Shown here piece after piece: positions 27,353 through 35,962 of a stretch of DNA of 64,000 nucleotides. The translations under genes and the position numbers were made by a program. The notes under the pieces were generated by a model. That model had not been told where the DNA came from, ran no database searches, and was given only the letters and a program-made list of their open reading frames with translations. The DNA comes from Bremerella sp. P1 (lineage in GTDB: Bacteria; Planctomycetota; Planctomycetia; Pirellulales; Pirellulaceae), in NCBI RefSeq assembly GCF_028748185.1, contig NZ_CP118164.1, positions 2,232,001-2,296,000 on the forward strand, read 5' to 3'. Each line of letters begins with the position of its first letter. The first letter of the stretch is position 1.

Positions 27353-27471
27353 ATGCGCGGTCAATTCAAGCGGTTTCAAAGGTTCTTGCTTGGCTCTGGC
27401 CTTGGCATCGCTAACAATGGCAAAGAGGGAGTTAACCAATCTTCTTCCTGGCGACTCAGAGGAGTAAAGCC

Positions 27472-27810
27472 ATGATCCGTACGCTGCTGTTGGCCGCTGT
27501 TCTCGTTGGCGGAATGATGTGTATCTCGCTGCCCGAGGCCGATGCTGGACCTCGTCGTTACTATCGACCTTACGTCGCGAATTACGGCTACTACAGCTAC
27601 CCGGGTCGCGTCACGACCTACTACCGCGGCCCCAGTTACCGTAGCTATTACTACGGCCCGGCGTACGGCGCCCCCGGATACTACCATGAGCCCCGCTATT
27701 ACTACCGACCGGTCACAACTTATCGCTATGGCTACTACGGGTATCCCGCTTACGGATACGGCTATGGTTATGGCTACGGACCAGGCGTCAGTTTCCGCGT
27801 AGGCTTCTAA
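27472..27810 (+). CDS. Small secreted Tyr/Gly-rich protein
   Basis: A 112-residue exported protein. The signal peptide (MIRTLLLAAVLVGGMMCISLPEADA) is followed by a mature part with about 30 tyrosines and short repeats such as YGYGYGYGYGPG. No cysteines are in the mature part. The layout A-[DE]-A-G-x-R-R at the cleavage site is shared with its neighbours at 27044 and 27904. Tyr/Gly-rich composition suggests a structural envelope role; that is inference. Confidence 0.75.
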   Translation: MIRTLLLAAVLVGGMMCISLPEADAGPRRYYRPYVANYGYYSYPGRVTTYYRGPSYRSYYYGPAYGAPGYYHEPRYYYRPVTTYRYGYYGYPAYGYGYGYGYGPGVSFRVGF

Positions 27811-27836
27811 GCATTCACGAAAAGTGCCTCACTCAG

Positions 27837-27869
27837 GTGACGTTTGTCTTCGGACAGGCGTCACTTTTT
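27837..27869 (+). terminator. Terminator after the Tyr-rich gene
   Basis: A 12-base stem with G-T pairs (GTGACGTTTGTC with GACAGGCGTCAC), a stable TTCG tetraloop and T5. Confidence 0.8.
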
Positions 27870-27903
27870 CATTTGGCAAGTCTCACCTTTGAGGAGAATA
27901 AGG

Positions 27904-28149
27904 TTGACCCGTCCCCTTCTTGTTTTCACGATGCTGATCGCAGGCTGTTTGTGGGTAAGCAATGCCGAAGCAGGCTGGCGTCGCGCATGGCGCGGGCGTA
28001 GTGTCCAGCATGCCGTACCAGCTACCCAGAAAATTCATACTTCCCACTATCGATCCGCACTCCCACGAAGTGAGTTCCGTGGGTTCGGCTTCGGCGGGTA
28101 TGGCTACGGATCAGGCTTTGGGCCTGACTACCGCCCTGGTCGATGGTAA
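27904..28149 (+). CDS. Small secreted Gly/Arg-rich protein
   Basis: An 81-residue exported peptide starting at TTG 27904, seven bases after GAGGAG (27891-27896). The signal peptide ends at NAEA and the mature part begins GWRRAWRGR, with a Gly/Tyr/Phe-rich C-terminus (FGFGGYGYGSGFG). An ATG at 27931 would remove half of the signal peptide. Its stop abuts the stop of the convergent gene at 28150 without a spare base. Confidence 0.65.
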   Translation: MTRPLLVFTMLIAGCLWVSNAEAGWRRAWRGRSVQHAVPATQKIHTSHYRSALPRSEFRGFGFGGYGYGSGFGPDYRPGRW

Positions 28150-29583
28150 TTAAGACGTCGGCCGCACCGCTTGGACGGTGATGATGTTGCCTCCTTGATC
28201 GATCACCTTGGCTTGCAGGCGAACCTCTTTCTTCTGCGCGTCGGTCTTCAGTTCCAGCTCGCGCTGATCGTCGTCTGCGGTGCCGTCGAGTTGCTTTCCG
28301 CCGACAACGCTTCCACGGACATCATCGTAGTAAAGAACGGCCTTCACACCGCGGTCGTCTTTGGCTTGGATGCTTACCTGGTAAACGTTCGGCTTATCGG
28401 TCGGTTCGAGCTGAACTTCCAACTGAGGTCCGGCGTTGTCGGTGATATCGACGTCAGGATTCAGCAGCCGTGAGGATGCCAGGATGTTGGCATTGGCATC
28501 GGAGAATCGAGCTCGGCCTGAGACTGGCGTGTTGGGATCGAGGTTGGCTTGCATCTTGCGAAAGCCATTGCCCATGATGTAGTGACGATCGTCACGCTGA
28601 TCGTGCGGCAAGCCTAGCGCGTGCCCCACTTCATGGATCACCGCACCGAAGCCGTCCTCGATGAATTCAAACCGTGGCGAATTCGGTCGGCCGTGCCCCA
28701 GCGCCGTTCGTCCTTCGATGGGCGTACGATCTTGAAAGAGCTTCTCCTGCTCGGCAACCGACGTCGCACAGAACATGTCTTGTAAGACCCACGCCGAGAA
28801 GTTCGCCGTGCCGCCATCGGCCGAACGCCAGCCACCCAGTGCGATACCCCCGGGCCATTCAAATTGGTGCGGGCCTTCGTCGTAGGTCTCAGCGAATGTG
28901 ATCACCAGGTGGGTCGACTGCGAGCCGATGCTGCGGGGGATCTCTGGCTGAAGCTGTCGGAGTTGAAAGTACGCATCGTAGTTCGGTGCGCCGTTGTAGT
29001 GCTTCGCCGGATGCTTACCGCGCACCAGGTGCACGATCGGGGTGCCATCGTCGTCGGTTTGAAAGACGAGTCCACGATCGGGCAGACCGCGACGACGAAA
29101 CTCGTACTTGTAGGTCTCGTTCACGAAGTGCATCAACGTGTTGATCTTCTCGCGGTAGCCGGCCTTCGGCTCACGATCGGTCGGCACGAAGTAGATCAGG
29201 CGTACCTTGTGATCGATTGGTGAGACCTGGGCGAATTCCGGCAGTTCGTCGGCCTTCGTCCAGTCACCTCTCACCCACTGCTGATACGGACGGCCACCGA
29301 CCGACAGCTCGGCCTGCTTGGGCTTAAGCCAGATTTTGATTTGTCGGCCTCGGTCAATGATCTCGACGCCGTCGTCGCTGCGCTGTAGTTCCTCGAAGCG
29401 AATGGAACTACCTTTTTCATCGACCTCCAACCACTTTCCGCTGCCACTGTCGATGAAGTAGCTTTCGTTGCCTCCTTGCTTCTTCCAGGCCGCAAGCTCG
29501 GCGGCATCGAGTGCCTCGACACCAACGATCAACAACAACACGAGCAGAAGATACCGAAACGTTTTGGGAAGCTGGCGAGTCAT
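28150..29583 (-). CDS. Exported matrixin-like metalloprotease
   Basis: A 477-residue exported protein with a signal peptide (MTRQLPKTFRYLLLVLLLIV). A metzincin zinc motif HEVGHALGLPHD starts at residue 317, with the two His, Glu and third His of the M10 family; the downstream Met-turn is not obvious. The C-terminal about 110 residues form a separate beta-rich domain (YQVSIQAKDDRGVKAVLYYDD). The start at 29583 is chosen because the frame start at 29646 would put 21 residues before the signal peptide. Confidence 0.82.
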   Translation of the reverse strand: MTRQLPKTFRYLLLVLLLIVGVEALDAAELAAWKKQGGNESYFIDSGSGKWLEVDEKGSSIRFEELQRSDDGVEIIDRGRQIKIWLKPKQAELSVGGRPYQQWVRGDWTKADELPEFAQVSPIDHKVRLIYFVPTDREPKAGYREKINTLMHFVNETYKYEFRRRGLPDRGLVFQTDDDGTPIVHLVRGKHPAKHYNGAPNYDAYFQLRQLQPEIPRSIGSQSTHLVITFAETYDEGPHQFEWPGGIALGGWRSADGGTANFSAWVLQDMFCATSVAEQEKLFQDRTPIEGRTALGHGRPNSPRFEFIEDGFGAVIHEVGHALGLPHDQRDDRHYIMGNGFRKMQANLDPNTPVSGRARFSDANANILASSRLLNPDVDITDNAGPQLEVQLEPTDKPNVYQVSIQAKDDRGVKAVLYYDDVRGSVVGGKQLDGTADDDQRELELKTDAQKKEVRLQAKVIDQGGNIITVQAVRPTS

Positions 29584-29698
29584 ATGCACACGCAGAGAGA
29601 AATTAAGGAGGTAGGTCCGGCAGCCGGCGACAATTGCCAGCTGCACACTGCGTTATTTTATACACACGACAGGCGAGCCTGCAAAGCTTTTCACCAGA

Positions 29699-30727
29699 TC
29701 AGCCACGCTTGGCGGACGTAATCCACAGAAACGGCTTGCCGGCTTCGTCCACTTTCAGATCGATCCCGAGCAAGGCCTGGTAAAGAATGTGGTCGAGAAT
29801 CTTCTTGTAGAACGTCTTGTCCTTCGGAAAGCGAACGTCCACGTCGGTATCGATGTTGTCTTTGACGATCTTGTAGTGATCGAAGAACATAGGCGTATTC
29901 AAGCGAGGCCCGATCGCACCGAGCGCTTTCTCAAGCGGCGTCCGATTGATTTCGACTTCAATAAACTGAAACAGCACCGGGCACGTATCGGCCGGGCTCC
30001 GCTTCAGCGGCTGACCAACCGGCCAGGCATCGTCGCTGACTCCCATCGGCAGGACATGCAGATTGACGACGCCACCAACTTCTCGCTTGGGCACAACGAT
30101 CAAACCATGCGCGCGAAGCAGGATGGCCATGGCGGTGCCGGCGCAGTAGCCGTTAAGTTCGTCTTTCGCTTTGAGCATCTTCACCCGGGCAATCATCGCC
30201 GGCGAAGCACTGAAATTCAGGCCTGTCAGTTCACGGACCGCCCCTAGCGTTTCGGCCAGCGGCTGATCCTGGGTGTTGAAATCGAGCGGCTTGGAAAGCT
30301 TCAGCAAAACTTCGTTGCGTTCAGCGCGGGTCATGCCGTCGCTGGCTGGCTGGCGCATTAGTTCGTCTTCGCCACCCACTTTGATGCGCTGAAACCACTG
30401 CGGCAGCTCTCCCAGGTTTCGCTTGGTGAAGCGTTTGCCGTCAGGCATATGCAGCGTTTGATCACGCCCCAGGATGGCCGTCACGCGATACGATTGGGTC
30501 CGGCCCAGATTGATTTCTTCGATCCCGACCCTCTCCCCCTCGCGACCACTGCGCAGTTTGACCGAATCGGCTCCCTTGTCGTTGAGCAGCCGCGTCCACT
30601 CTTGCAGGGCCGTGATCGACAGGCCTTTCTCGGTGATCACATCGAGCGTCACGCGATGATCAGCCCAAGCCGACGCCGAGAGCGTAACGAAGATCAAGGT
30701 CGTTAATAGAGCGCGCAGTTGAGTCAT
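29699..30727 (-). CDS. Exported protein with secretin/TonB-like short domain
   Basis: A 342-residue exported protein (signal peptide [22 protein letters not shown]). The pattern [29 protein letters not shown] resembles the STN-type domain found at the N-terminus of secretins and TonB receptors, and a second similar unit occurs near [18 protein letters not shown]. There is no beta-barrel, so it is a periplasmic protein of unknown role. The start at 30727 is chosen because of the signal peptide. Confidence 0.65.
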   Translation of the reverse strand: MTQLRALLTTLIFVTLSASAWADHRVTLDVITEKGLSITALQEWTRLLNDKGADSVKLRSGREGERVGIEEINLGRTQSYRVTAILGRDQTLHMPDGKRFTKRNLGELPQWFQRIKVGGEDELMRQPASDGMTRAERNEVLLKLSKPLDFNTQDQPLAETLGAVRELTGLNFSASPAMIARVKMLKAKDELNGYCAGTAMAILLRAHGLIVVPKREVGGVVNLHVLPMGVSDDAWPVGQPLKRSPADTCPVLFQFIEVEINRTPLEKALGAIGPRLNTPMFFDHYKIVKDNIDTDVDVRFPKDKTFYKKILDHILYQALLGIDLKVDEAGKPFLWITSAKRG

Positions 30728-30947
30728 GCCTGTTCCCTTTCGGTTCTCGTCCACGCTCCAATATAGCACCCGCCTGGCGCGCAGCCGGGGAATTGGCAGA
30801 ATCGTTACCCTTGGAATTCCCTTACTGGCGGTCTCTGAGTGGTTGCAACGACGCAAGCGAAGGGACAAAATAATCGGTTCTGTGGTTTCCCACACTTTTC
30901 CATTGACAAACCATCGACGCGTTTTTCACCCCGCAAAGGAGCAGAGC

Positions 30948-31952
30948 ATGGCTCGCGCAGTCACGATGTTCACCGGCCAATGGGCCGATATGAAACTGGA
31001 CGATATGGCCAAGACCATGAAAGGGTTTGGTTTTGACGGTCTCGAATTAGCTTGCTGGGGGGACCACTTTGAAGTGGATCGCGCCGTCACCGAAGATGAC
31101 TACTGCGATAAGAAACGCGAGCAGCTCGACAAATACGACCTGGGTTGCTGGTCGATCAGTACTCACCTTTGCGGCCAGGCCGTTTGCGACATCATCGACG
31201 AACGTCACAAGTCGATCCTGCCGGAATCGGTCTGGGGCGATGGCGATCCGGCCGGCGTGAACGATCGTGCTGCCGAAGCCGTGAAGAACGCTGCCCGGGC
31301 TGCTCAGAAGTTCGGTGTGCCGGTCGTCAACGGCTTCACCGGCAGCAGCATCTGGCACCTCCTGTATAGCTTTCCGCCGGTTCCTCCGAAGATGATCGAC
31401 GACGGCTTTAAGCTGTTTGCGGATCGCTGGAATCCGATCATGGATGTCTTCGGCGAATGCGGTATCAAGTTCGGCCTGGAAGTCCACCCAACCGAAATCG
31501 CCTTCGACATCTACAGTGCCGAAAAGGCCTTGGATGCGATCGGCCATCGCGAAGAGTTCGGCTTTAACTTCGACCCAAGCCACCTGCTGTGGCAAGGCAT
31601 CGATCCAGTCGAGTTCATTCGTTACTTCCCCGACCGCATTTATCACGTCCACATCAAGGACGCGATCACGACCCTCAACGGACGCAGTGGCATCCTGGGC
31701 AGCCACATCGACTTCGGCGATCACCGCCGCGGTTGGAACTTCCGCAGCCCTGGCCATGGTGGCGTGAACTTTGAAGAGATCATCCGCGCCTTGAACGACA
31801 TCAAGTACACCGGCCCGCTGAGCATCGAATGGGAAGACAGCGGCATGGATCGTCTGCACGGTGCCGAAGAGTCGTGCGAGTTCGTCCGCAGCATCGACTT
31901 CGCCCCAAGCGACGTGGCGTTCGATTCGGCGTTCGACAAAGAAAAGCAATAA
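30948..31952 (+). CDS. Sugar phosphate isomerase/epimerase family protein (TIM barrel)
   Basis: A 334-residue xylose-isomerase-like TIM barrel (AP endonuclease 2 superfamily). Typical metal-binding elements are [26 protein letters not shown] and [11 protein letters not shown], which supply Glu, Asp/His, His and Glu ligands. Substrate is probably a sugar or polyol derivative. The ATG at 30948 has AAAGGAG at 30935; the frame start at 30726 would add 74 unrelated residues. Confidence 0.88.
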   Translation: MARAVTMFTGQWADMKLDDMAKTMKGFGFDGLELACWGDHFEVDRAVTEDDYCDKKREQLDKYDLGCWSISTHLCGQAVCDIIDERHKSILPESVWGDGDPAGVNDRAAEAVKNAARAAQKFGVPVVNGFTGSSIWHLLYSFPPVPPKMIDDGFKLFADRWNPIMDVFGECGIKFGLEVHPTEIAFDIYSAEKALDAIGHREEFGFNFDPSHLLWQGIDPVEFIRYFPDRIYHVHIKDAITTLNGRSGILGSHIDFGDHRRGWNFRSPGHGGVNFEEIIRALNDIKYTGPLSIEWEDSGMDRLHGAEESCEFVRSIDFAPSDVAFDSAFDKEKQ

Positions 31953-32010
31953 GCGATTCCTATTCCCTCTCGCCTGAGGGAGCTTTCCGGCTAATCGCTA
32001 CAAACGAAAC

Positions 32011-32046
32011 AAACCGAGCCAGACGTATTTTCCGGCTCGGTTTTTT
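32011..32046 (+). terminator. Terminator of the isomerase gene
   Basis: AAACCGAGCC pairs with GGCTCGGTTT, followed by T residues. Confidence 0.8.
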
Positions 32047-32135
32047 CATGCGCCGAGGCCATAAGTTGGCAAGAATGTCCGTTTGACATCACACTAGAGT
32101 AATACGATCCCTGTCGCACCTTTCGAGAAACCGCC

Positions 32136-33959
32136 TTGCAACTCTCCGCTGCCATCCTGATCCTTTCGGCCGTGACGATGCAGACCGAAGCACCGTCTCG
32201 GGCAGAGATCGATGCGCGGTTTCAGACGCAGCTAAGCGAGTTGGCAGCCAAGTGCGACGAGGTGAAACTGCCGGAGCAGGCCGAGCTTACCCGCACGTGG
32301 ATCGTTCCTCGGTACGGCCAGGCAAACCTCTTTTACCTGGTGCCCGAAAGTGATCCGCTTCAGCCTGACGACAACGCTTCGCAGTTGGTCCAGTTTTGGT
32401 ATCAGAAGTTTCGCACCATCCGAAACGCGCACGCCGATGCCTTGTACAAGCATGCCCAGGAACTGTTGATCGCCAAGCAAGGAGCAAGGTCGTACCAAAC
32501 ACTGCACGAGGTACTGCGCGAGAACCCCGACCACGCCGATGCGCGGCGGATCCTCGGTTATGCCAACGTCAATGGAACATGGCGTCGCCCTGGCGTGGTG
32601 ACGCGAGCCAAGCAGCCGCGGTATCAGCATCCCAAGTTCGACTGGCCGGCCCGAAGCTTCTGGCAGATCGATACGCCCCACTTTCAAATCATGACCAATC
32701 TCAGCGAGGCGGAAGGTCTGAAGCTGGGCGAGCGTTTGGAGATTGTCTATTCGGCGTGGGAGCAGATGTTCTTCAGCTACTGGAGCAACGAGTTGCAGCT
32801 GGCCGGCTACTTCGACGGAGGCTCGCCGAGCCCTGTGCGAAAGAAGCTTGAGGTCGTCCTGTTCAAAACACGCGGCGAGTATGTCAGCTACCTGGAACAG
32901 GTCCAACCGCGGATTGGTATCACGCTGGGAATCTACCAGTTCGATGAAGAGAAGGTGTACCTCTTCCACGATGAGAGCGAAGCGGCCCACGCAACCTGGC
33001 ATCACGAGGTCTCGCATCAGCTGTTTCAAGAGTATCGCTCGGCCTCGAAAGAGGTGGGGCTGAACTTCAACTTCTGGGCGATCGAAGGCGTGGCGATGTA
33101 CATGGAGTCGCTCCGCATCTTTGACGGGTACGTCACGCTAGGTGGCGTAGATGCTTCGCGATTGCAGTTTGCTCGAAATCGGTACTTCACCGGCGGGTTC
33201 CATCTGCCGATCGAGGAACTGGCGGGCATGAGCCGAGATGACCTCCAGAAGAGCCCTGACATCGGGGCGATCTATAGCCAGTCGGCTGGCGTCGCGCAGA
33301 TGTTTCTCGACTACCCACCGAGCGCCACCCAATGGCGCGAACCGTTTATTGATTACTTGAAAGAGATCTACCTGGGACGCGATCGAGCTCATTCACTAAA
33401 TGAGACCGTGAAGGACTCATCAGCGGTCGGTTACGACGGGGTCTATCGAGAGTTTCTCACGGTCAGCGACCAAGATATCCTGGCGCTGCCTGAAAGTGCC
33501 CCGACCACCGACCTGGTACTCGCTACGATGGATGGGATTACGGATGCGGCCCTGTCCCGCATCGGTACGTTTGAAAAGCTGCGTTGGCTGGACCTCACCA
33601 AGACCGAGATCACCGATAGCGGCGTTGCCCATCTGACACGCTGCCGATCGCTGCGTGACTTGAGTATTGCTACCACGCGGATCAGCAATGACAGCTTGGC
33701 CACCGTGGGTAAGCTGAGCACGCTGGAAGAACTTGACATCAGTGGTACGCCGGTCACCGATGCCGGCCTTGCTCATCTGCGCGGGCTATCAAAATTGAAG
33801 GTCCTACGGTTGGCGGTCACACAGGTTGGTGACGAAGGTCTGCTGCAGCTTGCCCGGCTAAAAAACCTGGAGATGATCGATGCCCGGCAGACGCAGGTCA
33901 CGCCGCAGGGGATCGAGCGTTTGAAGCAATCGTTGCCGAAGGTGGTGGTTCACCACTAA
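32136..33959 (+). CDS. DUF1570-like metalloprotease fused to leucine-rich repeats
   Basis: A 607-residue protein starting at TTG 32136 with a short hydrophobic leader; an ATG at 32178 is the alternative. A zinc-protease motif HEVSH lies at residues 290-294, followed by FWAIEGVAMYMESL, which carries the Glu expected of a gluzincin third ligand; this matches the DUF1570 family. From about residue 475 to the end are five or six leucine-rich repeats (LRWLDLTKTEITDSGVAHL and similar). The protein is probably extracytoplasmic. Confidence 0.75.
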   Translation: MQLSAAILILSAVTMQTEAPSRAEIDARFQTQLSELAAKCDEVKLPEQAELTRTWIVPRYGQANLFYLVPESDPLQPDDNASQLVQFWYQKFRTIRNAHADALYKHAQELLIAKQGARSYQTLHEVLRENPDHADARRILGYANVNGTWRRPGVVTRAKQPRYQHPKFDWPARSFWQIDTPHFQIMTNLSEAEGLKLGERLEIVYSAWEQMFFSYWSNELQLAGYFDGGSPSPVRKKLEVVLFKTRGEYVSYLEQVQPRIGITLGIYQFDEEKVYLFHDESEAAHATWHHEVSHQLFQEYRSASKEVGLNFNFWAIEGVAMYMESLRIFDGYVTLGGVDASRLQFARNRYFTGGFHLPIEELAGMSRDDLQKSPDIGAIYSQSAGVAQMFLDYPPSATQWREPFIDYLKEIYLGRDRAHSLNETVKDSSAVGYDGVYREFLTVSDQDILALPESAPTTDLVLATMDGITDAALSRIGTFEKLRWLDLTKTEITDSGVAHLTRCRSLRDLSIATTRISNDSLATVGKLSTLEELDISGTPVTDAGLAHLRGLSKLKVLRLAVTQVGDEGLLQLARLKNLEMIDARQTQVTPQGIERLKQSLPKVVVHH

Positions 33960-34018
33960 GCAGACCTTTAAAATCGAGTGCTCCTCCACTTCCCTTCCTT
34001 CCTGCTGGAGCCGCACCG

Positions 34019-34819
34019 ATGTCTGCCCCTCGTCCCTGGAAACTTTCTGAAGTTAACTACGGCCACGTTAAGAACACCCAGTACGAAGTCGCCGTGCTTC
34101 CCCTGGGCGCGACCGAGCCGCACAATCTTCACTTGCCGTATGGAACGGACGATTACGAAGGAACTCAGATCGGCGAGCGGATCTGCGAAGCGGCCCACAA
34201 CCAAGGCGCGAAGGTTATTCTCTTGCCGACGATGCCGTACGGGACCGAGACCAACATGCGGCAGTTTCCACTGGCGATGAATGTTGACCCGTCAACGCTG
34301 TTTGCCGTGGTTACGGACCTTATCCAATCGCTGGTGCAAAGTGGGATCAAGAAGGTCGTTTTGCTGAACAGCCACGGAGGGAACGAGATGAAACCGCTGC
34401 TGCGTGAGCTGTATGGAAAAACGGAAGCCCATGTTTTCCTGTGCAACTGGTTTAAGGCATTCAGCGACGAGGAATACCATGAGATCTTCACCCACAAGGA
34501 AGATCACGCCGGCGAAATGGAAACCTCGATGATTTTGGCGTACCGCCCCGAGCTGGTCGCCCGACGACCAGATGGATCGTTTGACGCTGACTCCGGAGCG
34601 ACCAGGCCCATGCAGATGGAGGCCTTGGAGAACGGCTGGGTTTCGATCACCCGCCCCTGGCACTTGCTGACCACCAACAGCGGCTCAGGCAATCCCCACG
34701 AGGCGACGGCCGAAAAAGGAGACCGATTAATGGAGCTTTTGGTGAACCGCCTGGCCCCGTTCCTGGTCCAGCTTTCCAACGCCCAGGCAGACGAGAAGTT
34801 CCCGTTTATCGTTGAGTAG
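34019..34819 (+). CDS. Creatininase family protein
   Basis: A 266-residue metal-dependent amidohydrolase of the creatininase/MftE family. Visible family motifs are LPLGATEPHNLHLPYGTDDYE (metal-binding Glu and His), LLNSHGGNEM, and DHAGEMETSMIL. The substrate may be a cyclic amide or a peptide-derived cofactor; sequence alone does not tell. It starts 59 bases after the DUF1570 gene on the same strand. Confidence 0.88.
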   Translation: MSAPRPWKLSEVNYGHVKNTQYEVAVLPLGATEPHNLHLPYGTDDYEGTQIGERICEAAHNQGAKVILLPTMPYGTETNMRQFPLAMNVDPSTLFAVVTDLIQSLVQSGIKKVVLLNSHGGNEMKPLLRELYGKTEAHVFLCNWFKAFSDEEYHEIFTHKEDHAGEMETSMILAYRPELVARRPDGSFDADSGATRPMQMEALENGWVSITRPWHLLTTNSGSGNPHEATAEKGDRLMELLVNRLAPFLVQLSNAQADEKFPFIVE

Positions 34820-34918
34820 TCGACGTAAACCATGAAAATTGCTGGTCTTGCAGAAATCAGCGGGGCCGGCCGATTGACGAAAGCCGAGGCGGCATTTAAG
34901 ATAAGTCGCTTCGATTGT

Positions 34919-34993
34919 GGTGGGTATAGCTCAGTTGGTTAGAGCACTGGATTGTGGTTCCAGGGGTCGTGGGTTCGAATCCCTCTATCCACC
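34919..34993 (+). tRNA. tRNA-His (GTG anticodon)
   Basis: A complete cloverleaf. The acceptor stem GTGGGTA (34920-34926) pairs with TATCCAC (34986-34992), and an extra 5' G at 34919 faces C at 34993, the tRNA-His hallmark. The anticodon arm CTGGA-TTGTGGT-TCCAG gives anticodon GTG. The T loop is TTCGAAT. The T stem seems to have one mismatch. CCA is not fully encoded. Confidence 0.93.
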
Positions 34994-35002
34994 CTTAATT
35001 AC

Positions 35003-35030
35003 GGCCGGAATACCTCCGGCCTTGATTTTT
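35003..35030 (+). terminator. Terminator after tRNA-His
   Basis: GGCCGG and CCGGCC form a six-base stem followed by TTGATTTTT, nine bases past the tRNA. Confidence 0.7.
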
Positions 35031-35093
35031 GGGTGTACTGTACAGATAGGTATAGCTAAATCCGGTCATTCGTCAGCTTACGGAGAGTGGCAG

Positions 35094-35513
35094 ATGCACA
35101 ACCTACGTGACGCTATCACATTCACTCAGGCCTCGAAAATCTTGGGGGTAACCCGATATAGAGTATGGCAGCTCGTCAATGAAGGGAAGTTGAACGGACA
35201 TAAAGTCAACAGTCACTTGACGCTATACGAGCGTTCAGACGTGATTGCTCTGGCCTACGAAATTCAGAACGGAACCCGCAGAACTCACCCAGTCAGATCA
35301 GCGAAGCCAGACATTAATTCTACCGAAAAAGCAATCAAGATAGACGACGGTATCAGCACAGCAGAAGCAGCAGAAATAATGAGTCTATCATCCGCTGAGT
35401 ACGTGTGTCGCCTAGCACGCGAAGGCAAAATAAAGGGCCAGAAGATGCACGGTCGGGGCTGGGTCATCAGTCGAAAAAGTGCCGAGGAATTCCGGGACAG
35501 GAATAGTACTTAG
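35094..35513 (+). CDS. Double helix-turn-helix (excisionase-like) DNA-binding protein
   Basis: A 139-residue protein with two MerR/excisionase-type helix-turn-helix units: ITFTQASKILGVTRYRVWQL (about residues 8-27), followed by NEGKLNGHKVNSHL, and ISTAEAAEIMSLSSAEYVCRL (20 of these matter, about 86-105), followed by REGKIKGQKMHGRGWVISR. A tandem duplicated winged domain is unusual. The ATG at 35094 follows GGAGAG. The gene is AT-richer than neighbours and lies just downstream of tRNA-His, a common integration site, but no integrase is present. Confidence 0.7.
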   Translation: MHNLRDAITFTQASKILGVTRYRVWQLVNEGKLNGHKVNSHLTLYERSDVIALAYEIQNGTRRTHPVRSAKPDINSTEKAIKIDDGISTAEAAEIMSLSSAEYVCRLAREGKIKGQKMHGRGWVISRKSAEEFRDRNST

Positions 35514-35616
35514 TCGCGAGTTGTCCCTTATGTGGGCCTAGGCCGCATTTTAACGCTAAGGCAAATCTTCCCGTATCTTACAGACACGTTTACTAGTGTC
35601 AGCTTCGAGAACACCC

Positions 35617-35853
35617 ATGAACCATCCGAGTGATCAACTTCGACCAGGTCGTTATCGCCACTACAAGGGCCCTATGTACGTCGTGCTGGGCGTTGCACGG
35701 CATAGCGAGACCGAAGAGCCGGTGGTGGTCTACCGCAAGGATTACGGCGATAAGAGCCTGTGGGTGCGTCCCCTGGCGATGTTCGTCGAGTCGGTCACGG
35801 TCGATGGGCAGGAAATGCCTCGGTTTGAATACCTGGGACCCGAGGCCTTTTAG
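35617..35853 (+). CDS. DUF1653 domain protein
   Basis: A 78-residue soluble protein matching DUF1653: GRYRHYKGPMYVVLGVARHS, then VVYRKDYGDKSLWVRPLAMF. The family is small, widespread and of unknown function. The ATG at 35617 is preferred to GTG 35596. Confidence 0.85.
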   Translation: MNHPSDQLRPGRYRHYKGPMYVVLGVARHSETEEPVVVYRKDYGDKSLWVRPLAMFVESVTVDGQEMPRFEYLGPEAF

Positions 35854-35898
35854 GCACCTCCGCTTCAGGCATATCCTTTCCCCAGCGACTGGCGCATG

Positions 35899-35932
35899 AA
35901 AAAAGCCTGAGATCGTGTGATCCCAGGCTTTT
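35899..35932. terminator. Bidirectional terminator
   Basis: AAAAGCCTGAGATC pairs with GATCCCAGGCTTTT with one mismatch; the A and T tracts on both sides suit both the DUF1653 gene and the convergent YTV gene. Confidence 0.8.
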
Positions 35933-35962
35933 GAGGTTTATCGAGTCAGGCGAAGGCCGAAG

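Noticed and set aside
27472-27810. Tandem GGCTATGGTTATGG-like repeats as a non-coding satellite
   Set aside because: They encode the Tyr/Gly-rich part of an exported protein with signal peptide, start codon and terminator.
34919-35030. tRNA-His as an att site of an integrated island
   Set aside because: No second copy of the tRNA 3' end and no integrase are found in the window, so integration is not shown.
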